DNA of 64,000 nucleotides from Massilia atriviolacea. Its GTDB lineage: Bacteria > Pseudomonadota > Gammaproteobacteria > Burkholderiales > Burkholderiaceae_D. The DNA is taken from the NCBI RefSeq assembly GCF_003953935.1, contig NZ_RXLQ01000003.1, positions 186,001-250,000 of the forward strand, written 5' to 3'. Position numbers and translations under genes: made by a program. The notes below the pieces were generated by a model, which had not been told where the DNA came from, made no database searches, and saw only the letters and a list, made by a program, of their open reading frames with translations. This document shows, one piece after another, positions 56,332-64,000 of the stretch. Position 1 is the stretch's first letter; the number at the start of each line of letters is the position of its first letter.

Positions 56332-58326
56332 ATGCAGCGATTCAGACAGCAGACCTCCTTTCCACGTCCGGCCATACGGCGCAGCATCGCGCTGCTGCTG
56401 GCCGCAATGCTGAGCGCTTGCGGCGGCGGCTCCGGTGGTTCCGGCGCATCGCCAGCGCCGTCCGAGGCGCCTGTCGCGCCGCCACCTGTCAAGGTATTGC
56501 CCCCCGTCCTGGCCGGCGTGCCATCCCTGCTGCAGACGCCGGGCGGCATGGCGGTCGACCGGGCGGGCAATACCTTCGTGCTCGACGCCGGCCGCCAAGT
56601 GGTTCTCAAGTTCACGCCGGATGGCGCGGTATCGACCCTGGCCGGCTCCGATATGGTGTTCGGGAGCCAGGATGGCGTCGGTACTGGCGCAAGTTTTCGT
56701 TTCAATTATGAGTCGCGCATGCTGATCGACGCGGCCGGCAACCTTGTCGTGACGGACACGTGCAACAATACGATCCGGCGCATCACACCGGCCGGCGCGG
56801 TGAGCACCGTCGCCGGCCAGACCGGCTATTCATGCGGCGTGCGCGACAACCCGCTCCAGCCCGACCGCCAGCCAGTGCGCCGCACCTTCCATCGTCCAGG
56901 CGGTATTGCGCTCGATACCAATGGCGACTACCTGGTGTTGTCCGGCGCACGGGAACTTCAGCGTGTCACGCCAACAGGCAAGGTCACCAGCGTCGAATGG
57001 GCCAGAAGCGGCGGCCCCATCCGGCCAAGCAGCCTGGTGGTTGCGAAAGGCGGCGCGATCTACGCCGCCGATAGCGTGCGCGTCTACCGTGTCGGCAACA
57101 ACGGGGTATTGCAGTTGATCGCCGGCCAGCCCGTGAGCGGGATGGCCGATGGCCAGGGTGAGGCGGCCGGCTTCAATCTGATCGGCGCAATGGCGATGAG
57201 CGAATCCGGCGATGTCCTGATCGCCGATGGGGGGCGTTTGCGCAAGATGACCCCTGCCGGCATGGTCACGACCGTGATCGGCGGGGATGGCACGGGCATC
57301 GTGCGTGACGGTGACGCCGCCAGCGCCCGTTTCGGGACGCTTGTCGCGCTGGCCTTCGATCCGGCCGGGCAGCTCATCGGAGTCGACGGTGTTGCGCGGA
57401 CGCTGCGCAGGATTTCCGCATCGGGCGAGGTGACGACCTTTGCCGCCACGCCGTCCGCGGGCGGCACGGTGGACGGTACGGGCGCGGCGGCGCGCTTCGG
57501 TAGCCTGAGCCACGTGGCCAGCGATTCCAAAGGCAATCTGTATGTCGCTGACCGCCAGCGCTATGTGATCCGGCGGGTGGCCCCCAGTGGACAGACCAGC
57601 GTATTCGCCGGCGTGCCCGGTGTGAAGAACAATGCCCTGACAGGCGTTTTCCGGGCTGATGCGTTTGCCAGTCCGGACAACGTCGTTATTGATGGCAAAG
57701 AGGTGATGTACGTGTCCGATATCGGACGCATCGTCAAGATCAAGGACGGTGCGATGACGACCTTGGTCGACTTTTCCGGCAATACCAGGCTCGGCGCTGT
57801 CTACGGCATGGCCGTCGATCTCGACGGCAATCTCGCCGTGGCCTACATCAACGCCGCGTTGATCTACGCGCCATCGGGGAAGTTGATCCGTACTATCGAC
57901 GTGAACAATTTCTCGCCGGAGATGACGGCTAACCGCGCGGGATATGTCCTCACCCCGCGCGCCCTTGCCTTCGACCGCGCCGGCAATCTGTATATGGCCG
58001 AGCCATACAGCCACGTCGTTTTCAAGGTCGCGAAAGACGGCCCATTGTCGGTCTTCGCCGGCACCCTTGGCGTTGCCGGGGATCAGGACGGTGCACCCGG
58101 CACGGCCAGCCTGGGTTTCTATTCCCAGGTACAGATGACATTCGTGCCGAATGGCGACATGTACATGACCGGACACGGAAAATTGCGCAAGGTCAGTCCA
58201 GACGGCAGCGTGTCGACGCCGGCGCTGGCCTGGGGTTATCCTCACCTGCTCAGCATCACGTCCAGCAATGGCCTGCTGAAAGGGATGACGCGCTACGCCG
58301 TCATGCAAACACCGCTACCCCAGTAG
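56332..58326 (+). CDS. NHL-repeat lipoprotein (paralogue 1)
   Basis: 664 residues from ATG 56332. Lipoprotein signal IALLLAAMLSACGGG, then a Gly/Ser/Pro linker and a run of NHL beta-propeller blades of the form AVDxAGNxFVxDxxxxxVxKxTPxGxVSTLAG, for example MLIDAAGNLVVTDTCNNTIR. Probably two propellers. The final part GDMYMTGHGKLRKVSPDG and VSTPALAWGYP recurs in the paralogue at 61087. Surface-anchored; binding partner unknown. Ends at a hairpin convergent with the next gene. Confidence 0.85.
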   Translation: MQRFRQQTSFPRPAIRRSIALLLAAMLSACGGGSGGSGASPAPSEAPVAPPPVKVLPPVLAGVPSLLQTPGGMAVDRAGNTFVLDAGRQVVLKFTPDGAVSTLAGSDMVFGSQDGVGTGASFRFNYESRMLIDAAGNLVVTDTCNNTIRRITPAGAVSTVAGQTGYSCGVRDNPLQPDRQPVRRTFHRPGGIALDTNGDYLVLSGARELQRVTPTGKVTSVEWARSGGPIRPSSLVVAKGGAIYAADSVRVYRVGNNGVLQLIAGQPVSGMADGQGEAAGFNLIGAMAMSESGDVLIADGGRLRKMTPAGMVTTVIGGDGTGIVRDGDAASARFGTLVALAFDPAGQLIGVDGVARTLRRISASGEVTTFAATPSAGGTVDGTGAAARFGSLSHVASDSKGNLYVADRQRYVIRRVAPSGQTSVFAGVPGVKNNALTGVFRADAFASPDNVVIDGKEVMYVSDIGRIVKIKDGAMTTLVDFSGNTRLGAVYGMAVDLDGNLAVAYINAALIYAPSGKLIRTIDVNNFSPEMTANRAGYVLTPRALAFDRAGNLYMAEPYSHVVFKVAKDGPLSVFAGTLGVAGDQDGAPGTASLGFYSQVQMTFVPNGDMYMTGHGKLRKVSPDGSVSTPALAWGYPHLLSITSSNGLLKGMTRYAVMQTPLPQ

Positions 58327-58335
58327 CGCTGCTTC

Positions 58336-58371
58336 AGCGGCTGGCATGAGCAACGCATCATGCCAGCCGCT
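58336..58371. terminator. Hairpin between convergent genes
   Basis: Perfect 14-bp stem AGCGGCTGGCATGA / TCATGCCAGCCGCT with 8-nt loop, in the 49-bp gap between the NHL gene and the secreted-protein gene. No T-run. Confidence 0.6.
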
Positions 58372-58375
58372 GCGC

Positions 58376-59119
58376 CTACTTGCCCACCTTGCCCGGCAGG
58401 CTCAGCGTGCCGGAAGCGACCTTGAACACATTCGCCACGCACAGCAGCGGGCTGTGCACGCTGGCGTTGACGCGCAGCGCGGCGGTCACGCCGTCGAAGC
58501 TGGCGTCCGCCAGCACCCCCACATCGTCGAACGGCACCCGCACTTCCAGCGTCGAGGCCGTGAACACCGGGCTGTAGCCGGGGCTGTCGATCAGCAGCGG
58601 CAGGCCGGGCCAGGTCTTGGGCAGTTTCGGCGTGGCGCCGGCCGGAATGTCGACCACTTTCAGCGCGCCCTTGCCGCAGGCATCGTCCGGTTTCAGCACC
58701 ACCCAGTGCGAATGCCACAGGTCGCCATCGTTCTTGAGGTTGCCGTCGCCGTTTTCATCGTACAGGGGCGTGTCGTCGAAGTCGGGATGGGCGGTCACCG
58801 CGAAGGCGAGGATGCCGGCGCCCTTGTCGAAGCCCACCACCGAGGGATCGAGCGAGGTCGGCCACACATACGAAAACACGCTGCTGCCGGCCAGCTTGCC
58901 GCTCGCGGCAGGGCGCGACTTGCCCGCCTTGCCGGAGACCGCAATATGGAAAAGCGCCGTATTGCCTTCGCGCGCGATCTTGGTATGCACGATGTCGAAC
59001 GGGGCCTCGACCGCCCTGGACGGCGCGCTCTGGATGCCGCCGGTGTGGCCCTGGTGGGCCTGGGCCCCGGGGGCCGACAACAGGATGGCGGCGGTCAAGG
59101 CGGATGTGATGCGTTTCAT
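58376..59119 (-). CDS. Secreted hypothetical protein with Asp-rich calcium-loop-like segment
   Basis: 247 residues, GGAGAA ribosome site. Signal peptide MKRITSALTAAILLSAPGAQ, then AHQGHTGG (His-rich mature start, possible metal binding). A loop YDENGDGNLKNDGDLWHSHW resembles EF-hand-like calcium sites. No family is recognised with confidence. It is last in the AhpD-redoxin operon, 41 bp after the redoxin, suggesting an extracytoplasmic role in the same redox response. Confidence 0.75.
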   Translation of the reverse strand: MKRITSALTAAILLSAPGAQAHQGHTGGIQSAPSRAVEAPFDIVHTKIAREGNTALFHIAVSGKAGKSRPAASGKLAGSSVFSYVWPTSLDPSVVGFDKGAGILAFAVTAHPDFDDTPLYDENGDGNLKNDGDLWHSHWVVLKPDDACGKGALKVVDIPAGATPKLPKTWPGLPLLIDSPGYSPVFTASTLEVRVPFDDVGVLADASFDGVTAALRVNASVHSPLLCVANVFKVASGTLSLPGKVGK

Positions 59120-59160
59120 GTTTTCTCCAATCGAAAATATTGTCTAGGCGAAAATGTTGT

Positions 59161-59661
59161 CTAGAGCCGGCAAGCGCCGTCGTCGCAGTGCGGCTGCGTC
59201 CCCGTTTCCGCCACCAGCCGGGCGATCAGCGCGCCGGCCTGCATGTCCGGCACCACGCCCAGCAGGGTGTGGCGCAACACGCCCTGGCGGTCGAACAGCA
59301 GCAGCGTCGGCGTGCCGCGCAGCTGGTAGCGTTCCATCGTCAGGGGCACCGGCCCGGTGTCCGAGGGCTGGTCGATGCCGACCGGGAAGGCGATCCGGTA
59401 TTCGTGGATGAACGCTTCCAGCGCCGTGCGGCCCATGGCGGCGTGGTGCTCGAACACCGTGTGCAGCCCGAGCACTTCCACCTCGTGGCGGGCGAAGGTG
59501 TTCTGGATCTGCTTCGCTTGCGGAATGCCATGCGACACGCAGCTCGGGCACAGCATCTGGAAGGCGTACACCGCCACCACCTTGCCGCGCAAGCCGGCAA
59601 GGCTGACCGGGGCGGCGGCGTTGAGCCAGGCCGATACCTGGAATGCGGGAGCGGCCGTCAT
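59161..59661 (-). CDS. Redoxin / thioredoxin-fold protein (TlpA/peroxiredoxin-like)
   Basis: 166 residues from ATG 59661. Thioredoxin-fold motif VVAVYAFQMLCPSCVSHGIP with a C-P-S-C pair and cis-Pro in RGTPTLLLFDRQG. No signal peptide, so cytosolic. Near the end, CDDGACRL adds two more cysteines. Probably a thiol-disulfide reductase or peroxidase. Start overlaps the AhpD-like stop (ATGA). Confidence 0.87.
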   Translation of the reverse strand: MTAAPAFQVSAWLNAAAPVSLAGLRGKVVAVYAFQMLCPSCVSHGIPQAKQIQNTFARHEVEVLGLHTVFEHHAAMGRTALEAFIHEYRIAFPVGIDQPSDTGPVPLTMERYQLRGTPTLLLFDRQGVLRHTLLGVVPDMQAGALIARLVAETGTQPHCDDGACRL

Positions 59662-60200
59662 TTGGCGCGCAGCCTTACTTGCGGAAAGTCGACCGGCACC
59701 GCGAAGGCGACATTCACGTAGTTGGTGAACAGGTTCAGGGCGATGTGCGCCATGATTTCCATGATCTCGCCATCGCCGAAGCCCGCCTGGCGCAGCGCAT
59801 CGACCTCGGCGGCGTCGACCTGGCCGCGCCGCCCGACCACCGCAAGGGCGAAGCGCAGGGCGGCGGCGGTTTTCGGATCGTCCGACTGGCCGGCCTGGGC
59901 GGCGCGCATGTCGGCGCTGCTGGCGCCGGCCTTGCGCCCGAGCGCCGTGTGCGCGGCCAGGCAGTATTCGCAGTTGTTCAGGTCGGCGACTGCGACGGCG
60001 ATCTGTTCGCCGAGCCGGGCCCCGAGCGTGCCGCCGCCGAGGGCGCCGAACGCGGCCCACATGCTGGCCAGCGCGGCCGGCGAATTGGCGACCGCGCGGA
60101 ACATGTTCGGCGTGGCGCCGAAGGCGGCCTGGACCTGGTCGAGCAGTGGGGCGGACTGGGCAGGGGCCTGGTCGCGGCTGAGGAGGGCGATACGGGACAT
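59658..60200 (-). CDS. AhpD-like carboxymuconolactone decarboxylase family protein
   Basis: 180 residues with AAAGGAAG before ATG 60200. The CMD core has LNNCEYCLAAHTALGRKAG with the AhpD C-x-x-C and His. Family enzymes use this as a peroxidase/thiol-disulfide site. First gene of the three-gene operon controlled by the MarR-type regulator upstream; an inverted repeat at 60268-60285 precedes it. Confidence 0.92.
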   Translation of the reverse strand: MSRIALLSRDQAPAQSAPLLDQVQAAFGATPNMFRAVANSPAALASMWAAFGALGGGTLGARLGEQIAVAVADLNNCEYCLAAHTALGRKAGASSADMRAAQAGQSDDPKTAAALRFALAVVGRRGQVDAAEVDALRQAGFGDGEIMEIMAHIALNLFTNYVNVAFAVPVDFPQVRLRAK

Positions 60201-60267
60201 GGTGCTTCCTTTATAAACAGGCCGTTGAGAGATCGAAAAGCGCGGCCTTGAACGCTTCTCAATAGGA

Positions 60268-60285
60268 GTCCTAACTATTTAGGAC
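60268..60285. promoter_or_regulatory. MarR operator candidate upstream of the AhpD operon
   Basis: Perfect inverted repeat GTCCTAA-CTAT-TTAGGAC, 67 bp upstream of the AhpD-like start and just after the MarR stop codon. Its left half AGTCCTAACTA recurs exactly upstream of the regulator gene at 60985-60995. Confidence 0.65.
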
Positions 60286-60295
60286 AAAAAAAAGA

Positions 60296-60949
60296 TCAGG
60301 CGAACGCCTCCCAGTTGCGCCGTTCGGTGGCCGGGTCGGTCGCTTGATGCTCGGCGCAATCGATGCGCAAGAACGCAATCGGCAAGGGCGCCTTGACCAG
60401 GGCGCAGTGATGCGGCGCCGCACTGCCGGGATCGACGTTCGCCTCGAAAAAGCGGCACGACAGGCAGGCGCGCAGGGCCGGAAAGCGTTCGCTCTTCTGC
60501 AGTTGGGCGATCAGCTTGAACAGGCCGACCAGCAGCTGGTCCTTGACCTGCGTATCGAGCGCGGCGGCGGCGTCGTCGGCAAAACCGAGGGCCGACATCA
60601 TTCTTCCGACCAGCGCCTTGCCCTCGTCGGTCAGCCAGAGCGCGCTGGCGCGCCCGTCATCCTCGGCGCGCGCCTTGCGCACCAGGCCCTTGCTGACCAG
60701 GGCCGCCACCGAATCGCTGGCGCTGGCGGGCGAGACCGACAACTGCGCGGCCAGCCACGACAGGCGCACCCCGGTGCTGCGGTCTTTCAGCAGTTGCAGG
60801 ATCTCGGCCTGGGTCGGGTTGAGGTTTTCCGCCGTGGCGAACTCCCACATCCCGGCGCGCAGCACGCTCGACACCCGGCTGATCGCCACCACGATGCGAG
60901 CCGAGATATCCGGTGTGCCGTCCCACGGCGTTTCAGGTTTGATGTCCAT
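60296..60949 (-). CDS. MarR-family regulator with C-terminal Cys/His cluster
   Basis: 217 residues, longer than usual MarR (about 140-160). Winged helix: LNPTQAEILQLLKDRS, then LAAQLSVSPASASDSVAALV, and RKARAEDDGRASALWLTDEG for the wing. The extra C-terminus has CLSCRFF, HHCALV and DCAEHQ, four Cys and several His, which may bind an Fe-S cluster or metal or sense oxidation. It precedes the AhpD/redoxin operon on the same strand and shares an operator motif with it, so it likely represses itself and the operon. Confidence 0.88.
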   Translation of the reverse strand: MDIKPETPWDGTPDISARIVVAISRVSSVLRAGMWEFATAENLNPTQAEILQLLKDRSTGVRLSWLAAQLSVSPASASDSVAALVSKGLVRKARAEDDGRASALWLTDEGKALVGRMMSALGFADDAAAALDTQVKDQLLVGLFKLIAQLQKSERFPALRACLSCRFFEANVDPGSAAPHHCALVKAPLPIAFLRIDCAEHQATDPATERRNWEAFA

Positions 60950-60984
60950 GAACGCATCATAACACGCTCCGAAATTAAATCAAG

Positions 60985-60998
60985 AGTCCTAACTAATA
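60985..60998. promoter_or_regulatory. Second copy of the MarR operator half-site
   Basis: AGTCCTAACTAATA, 36 bp upstream of the regulator start. The first 11 bases match the site at 60267-60277 exactly; the right half is degenerate. Also lies 89 bp upstream of the rightward NHL gene. Confidence 0.5.
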
Positions 60999-61086
60999 AA
61001 TTCAATGCGAATAATGCTCGTTTTCGCTCGTATTGGCCGCGCAAAGTGGGTATATTCGCAGTCCTCGATGCACTGACCAGTTTCAT

Positions 61087-63132
61087 ATGCGACAGCACCA
61101 CCTGCCTTTCCCCCTGGCCACGGCCATGCGCCGCGGCGCCGCATTGCTTGCCTGCGCCTTCCTGACCGCGTGCGGAGGCGGGGGATCGGGCGCAGCGCCG
61201 TCCTCGCCGCCCGCCCCGACGCCGGCGACCCCGGATGCGATGCCGGTCGCCGCCAGGTGCGGCCCCGGCGCCACCGACTACGTGGCGGCCGGCGACGATG
61301 ACATGGCCGCGCTCGGCATCACCTGCATGCAGTCCGTGCGTGCCGGCAAGGAAACCGTGCTGCAGACGCCCAACGGCATGGCGATGGACAAGGCCGGCAA
61401 TACCTATGTGCTCGATCGCGCCAAGCAGGTCATCTTCAAAATCACGCCCTCGGGCGCGATGTCGGTGCTGGCCGGTTCCATCGCCCGCTACGGCAGCGAC
61501 GACGGTGTCGGCGGCGCGGCCAGCTTCAATCTCAATCACCTGTCGCGCATGATTGTCGATAAGGCCGGCAACCTGATCGTGACCGACACCTGCAACAATA
61601 CGCTGCGCAAGATCACCCCGGCGGGCGTGGTCAGCACGCTGGCCGGAACGGTCGAGTCGGTTTGCATGTTCGGCACCGGACGTGTTGTTCCGGGACGCGA
61701 CGGCGACGGCAGCGGTGCGCAGGTGGTGTTCGACCGCCCGGCCGACATTGCGCTCGACGTCAATGGCGACTACCTGGTGCTGGAGTACGCCGGCATCCGC
61801 CGGGTCACGCCGGCCGGGGAGGTCAGCCGGGTGCGCTGGACCCGTCATCCGGCCGAGCAGCGCGACTTGCGCAGCCCGAGCCGGATCGCCGTCACCGGCG
61901 ACGGAACACTCTATGTCTCCGAGCTCACGCGGATTTACCGCATCGCCGGCGGTGTCGCCACCTTTGTTGCCGGTGGCAATTACGGGCCGGCGCGCGACGG
62001 CGTCGGCGCCGAGGCTGTGATAAGGGGGCCGCGCGCCATGGCGGCCGATGCGGCCGGCGATATCTATTTCAGCGATGTCGACCTGTTGCGCAAGGTCACC
62101 GCTGGCGGCGTGGTGAGCACGGTGGCCGGCAACAGTGCGGGTGGCGCCGTGCGCGACGGCACCGGTGCGGATGCGCGTTTTTCCTACCTCGGTCCGCTGT
62201 TGATGACGGCGTCGGGCAATATTCTTGCGCTCGACAGCGGCGCGCCGTCGATCCGCACCGTGACGCCGGCCGGCGTCGTCACCACCTCGGCCGCGACCGC
62301 GCTTGCCGGCGGCAGCGCGGACGGCAAGGGCACTGGCGCGCGTTTCAACCGCCGCAATAGCACGGCGGCCGATCAGGCAGGCAATCTGTACATTGCCGAC
62401 GCCGACGCCAACGTGGTGCGCACGGTCGGCCCCGACGGCGTGACCAGTGTGTTTGCCGGCAACGGCGTCAAGGGCGCGACCTTCCGCCGGCCGTACAGCG
62501 TCGCCATCAGCCCGAACGGCGCCGTGTATGTCGCCGATGCCTACCAGATCGTCAGGATCGAGCGCGGCGCCACGACGGTGGTGCAGTCGTACACGCCGGA
62601 TACCAACAATGTCCTCGATATCGCGGTCGATGCCGGGGAAAACCTGGCGATTGCCGGTTACTTATCGGTGCGCAAGGTAACGCCATCGGGCAAGGTGAGC
62701 GAGGTGCTGACCGATGTGGGCCACGGCGGCGAAGGCAGGGACGACGGCGCGCTGCGGCCGGTGAGCATCGCCTACGACCGTCCGGGCAATCTGTACGTGG
62801 CCGACGAGGCCAGCCTGGTCATCTACAAGCTGAGCACGGCCGGCAAGCTGAGCCGCTTCGCCGGCTCGCCGTTCTGGATGGGCGACCTCGATGGCCCGCC
62901 CGGCAACGCCATGCTGGGCTTTCACGGGACCACCGAAATGGCCTTCGCGCCGAATGGCGATATGTACCTGAGCGGGCAGGGCCTGCTGCGCAAGGTCGCG
63001 CCGGACGGCACTGTCTCGACGCCCGCGCTGGCCTGGGGCAAGCCGGTGCTGGGCGGGATCGCCATCGGCAATGGGATGCTGATCGGCCTGACATCGTACG
63101 CCGTGGTGCAGGCCCCGCTGCCGGCCGACTGA
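61087..63132 (+). CDS. NHL-repeat lipoprotein (paralogue 2)
   Basis: 681 residues from ATG 61087; ATG 61126 (MRRGAALLACAF) is an alternative with a tighter signal. Lipobox ACAFLTACGGG. Same plan as the product at 56332: blades such as IVDKAGNLIVTDTCNNTLRK and the closing GDMYLSGQGLLRKVAPDG, VSTPALAWGKP. It carries an insert after the signal (CGPGATDYVAAGDDDMAALG) that the first paralogue lacks. Divergent from the MarR gene, with the operator between. Confidence 0.85.
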   Translation: MRQHHLPFPLATAMRRGAALLACAFLTACGGGGSGAAPSSPPAPTPATPDAMPVAARCGPGATDYVAAGDDDMAALGITCMQSVRAGKETVLQTPNGMAMDKAGNTYVLDRAKQVIFKITPSGAMSVLAGSIARYGSDDGVGGAASFNLNHLSRMIVDKAGNLIVTDTCNNTLRKITPAGVVSTLAGTVESVCMFGTGRVVPGRDGDGSGAQVVFDRPADIALDVNGDYLVLEYAGIRRVTPAGEVSRVRWTRHPAEQRDLRSPSRIAVTGDGTLYVSELTRIYRIAGGVATFVAGGNYGPARDGVGAEAVIRGPRAMAADAAGDIYFSDVDLLRKVTAGGVVSTVAGNSAGGAVRDGTGADARFSYLGPLLMTASGNILALDSGAPSIRTVTPAGVVTTSAATALAGGSADGKGTGARFNRRNSTAADQAGNLYIADADANVVRTVGPDGVTSVFAGNGVKGATFRRPYSVAISPNGAVYVADAYQIVRIERGATTVVQSYTPDTNNVLDIAVDAGENLAIAGYLSVRKVTPSGKVSEVLTDVGHGGEGRDDGALRPVSIAYDRPGNLYVADEASLVIYKLSTAGKLSRFAGSPFWMGDLDGPPGNAMLGFHGTTEMAFAPNGDMYLSGQGLLRKVAPDGTVSTPALAWGKPVLGGIAIGNGMLIGLTSYAVVQAPLPAD

Positions 63133-63146
63133 GCGAGCCATGCCGC

Positions 63147-64000
63147 TCACTCGTCCTGGCGGCTGCCCTTGCGGTAGTCGGAGGGGCTGCTGCCGGTCCA
63201 GTGTCTGAACGCGCGGCAGAAGCCCGTGGCATCGGTGTAGCCGAGCGCGCATGCCAGCGCCGCGACGGAGGTATTGGAATTGCTCAGGCGGTGCACGGCA
63301 ATATCGCGCCGCAGCCCGTCCTTGACTGCCTGGAAATGCGTTCCTTCCTGCGCGAACCGGCGGTTGATCGTGCGCACCGAGAGGTGCAGTGCGCCGGCGA
63401 GATCCTGGATCGTCACCTGCCGCGCCAGGTCCTGCTCGAGATACGCGCGCGCCCTGGCTGCGATCGACGCATGGTGAAAGGCGCTGAAGGTCCAGTCTTC
63501 CGGCGCGCGTTTCAGGAAGGCCCATAGCGCGTGTTTCTCGCGTTTGAATACCTCGGCGCAATCCTGGTACGCGAAATGGATGCAAGTCGTGGCGGCATTG
63601 AAACGCAGCGCGCCGGGGTACAGGAAGGCATAGTCGTCCACATGCCTGGGCCGGGCGAAACAGAACTCGGCCAGGTGCAGGCTGAGCTCCCGGCCGAGCA
63701 GCCAGGAGGCGATGCCGTGGATCAGCTTCATCATCAACTCATGCCCGAGCGGCGTGACAAGCGTTCCCGGCCTTCTTTCCACCAGCGCCAGCCGCACCAG
63801 ATTGTTTTTGGTCGCAATGTGCAGGCGGTAATCGTCGAGCAGCAAATTCCAGAAGCGCACCAGGCGGTTCAGGGCGACCAGCACGGTCGGCGCGTCCAGC
63901 AGGCTGAGCATGAGGTATTTCAGGGTGCCGCCGCGCATCGGCCGCGACCACAGCCCCAGCATCTCGTCGTCGAGCGTCGCCGCCACGGTCCGGTACAGCG
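63147..64000 (-). CDS. AraC-family regulator with Arabinose_bd-type N-terminus (5' end outside window)
   Basis: The frame stays open to the window edge (upstream codons read LYRTVAATLDDEMLG), so the true start lies beyond 64000. N-terminal sensor of the PF12625 kind: ELSLHLAEFCFARPRHVDDY, YPGALRFNAATTCIHF. C-terminal double HTH: VTIQDLAGALHLSVRTINRR and VAALACALGYTDATGFCRAF, ending HWTGSSPSDYRKG. Related to OruR/ArgR-like and other metabolic AraC regulators; inducer unknown. Convergent with the NHL gene, 14 bp apart. Confidence 0.9.
   Translation of the reverse strand, partial: LYRTVAATLDDEMLGLWSRPMRGGTLKYLMLSLLDAPTVLVALNRLVRFWNLLLDDYRLHIATKNNLVRLALVERRPGTLVTPLGHELMMKLIHGIASWLLGRELSLHLAEFCFARPRHVDDYAFLYPGALRFNAATTCIHFAYQDCAEVFKREKHALWAFLKRAPEDWTFSAFHHASIAARARAYLEQDLARQVTIQDLAGALHLSVRTINRRFAQEGTHFQAVKDGLRRDIAVHRLSNSNTSVAALACALGYTDATGFCRAFRHWTGSSPSDYRKGSRQDE

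Overview
The window is GC-rich DNA from a beta-proteobacterium, most likely an Oxalobacteraceae member of the Massilia/Duganella/Janthinobacterium type. This rests on a phasin (polyhydroxyalkanoate granules), an ArgP/ArgO pair, an rnr-rlmB operon beside tRNA-Leu(CAG) genes, many two-component systems, and extracellular polysaccharide genes organised as in soil beta-proteobacteria. The genus is inferred from overall flavour; no rRNA is present to confirm it.

Layout. 1-0.2 kb: end of a probable EAL-domain gene, then a field of 35-36 bp direct and inverted repeats. 0.8-4.7 kb: a TolA/TonB-like protein and a hybrid histidine kinase. 4.9-25.5 kb: a Wzx/Wzy-type exopolysaccharide locus. The plus strand carries outer-membrane export lipoprotein, Wzc-type tyrosine kinase and a methyltransferase. 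After a repeat-filled convergent junction, the minus strand carries (in transcription order) WbpM-like dehydratase, UDP-GlcNAc 6-dehydrogenase, WlbA, WbpD and WbpE homologues, flippase, polymerase, glycosyltransferase, a GNAT-like protein, a 64-residue ORF, a second glycosyltransferase, a DegT aminotransferase, a PglC-sized phosphoglycosyl transferase, a PAP2 phosphatase and an acyltransferase. Together these predict a polymer containing 2,3-diacetamido-2,3-dideoxyglucuronic acid and probably an amino-dideoxy initiating sugar.

25.9-36.9 kb: an orphan full-length DnaK, a GH19 enzyme, a CGNR regulator, an Asp-nucleophile alpha/beta hydrolase, a DUF1460 lipoprotein, two small proteins, argP/argO, and a LiaF-like membrane-protein pair coupled to a LytS/LytR two-component system. 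36.9-38.4 kb: nine REPIN-like hairpin pairs at an exact 165-bp period, whose spacers carry decayed copies of the 3' end of the adjacent helicase gene. 38.4-42.3 kb: a FAN1-type VRR-NUC nuclease translationally coupled to an Fe-S DinG/XPD-type helicase with an N-terminal RecB/Cas4-like nuclease domain, preceded by a LexA-type operator.

42.4-56.1 kb: membrane protein, phasin, GAF sensor kinase, serine hydrolase, four tandem tRNA-Leu(CAG) genes, rnr-rlmB, a GH16 enzyme, cysE, yceH, and a GntR-regulated ABC exporter. 56.3-64 kb: two paralogous NHL-repeat lipoproteins flanking a MarR-AhpD-redoxin-secreted protein operon with a repeated operator sequence, and a truncated AraC-type regulator at the edge.

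No prophage, insertion sequence, CRISPR array or rRNA was found. The strongest leads for new biology are the REPIN array that captured the helicase 3' end, the SOS-box control of the nuclease-helicase pair, and the MarR/NHL/redox module.
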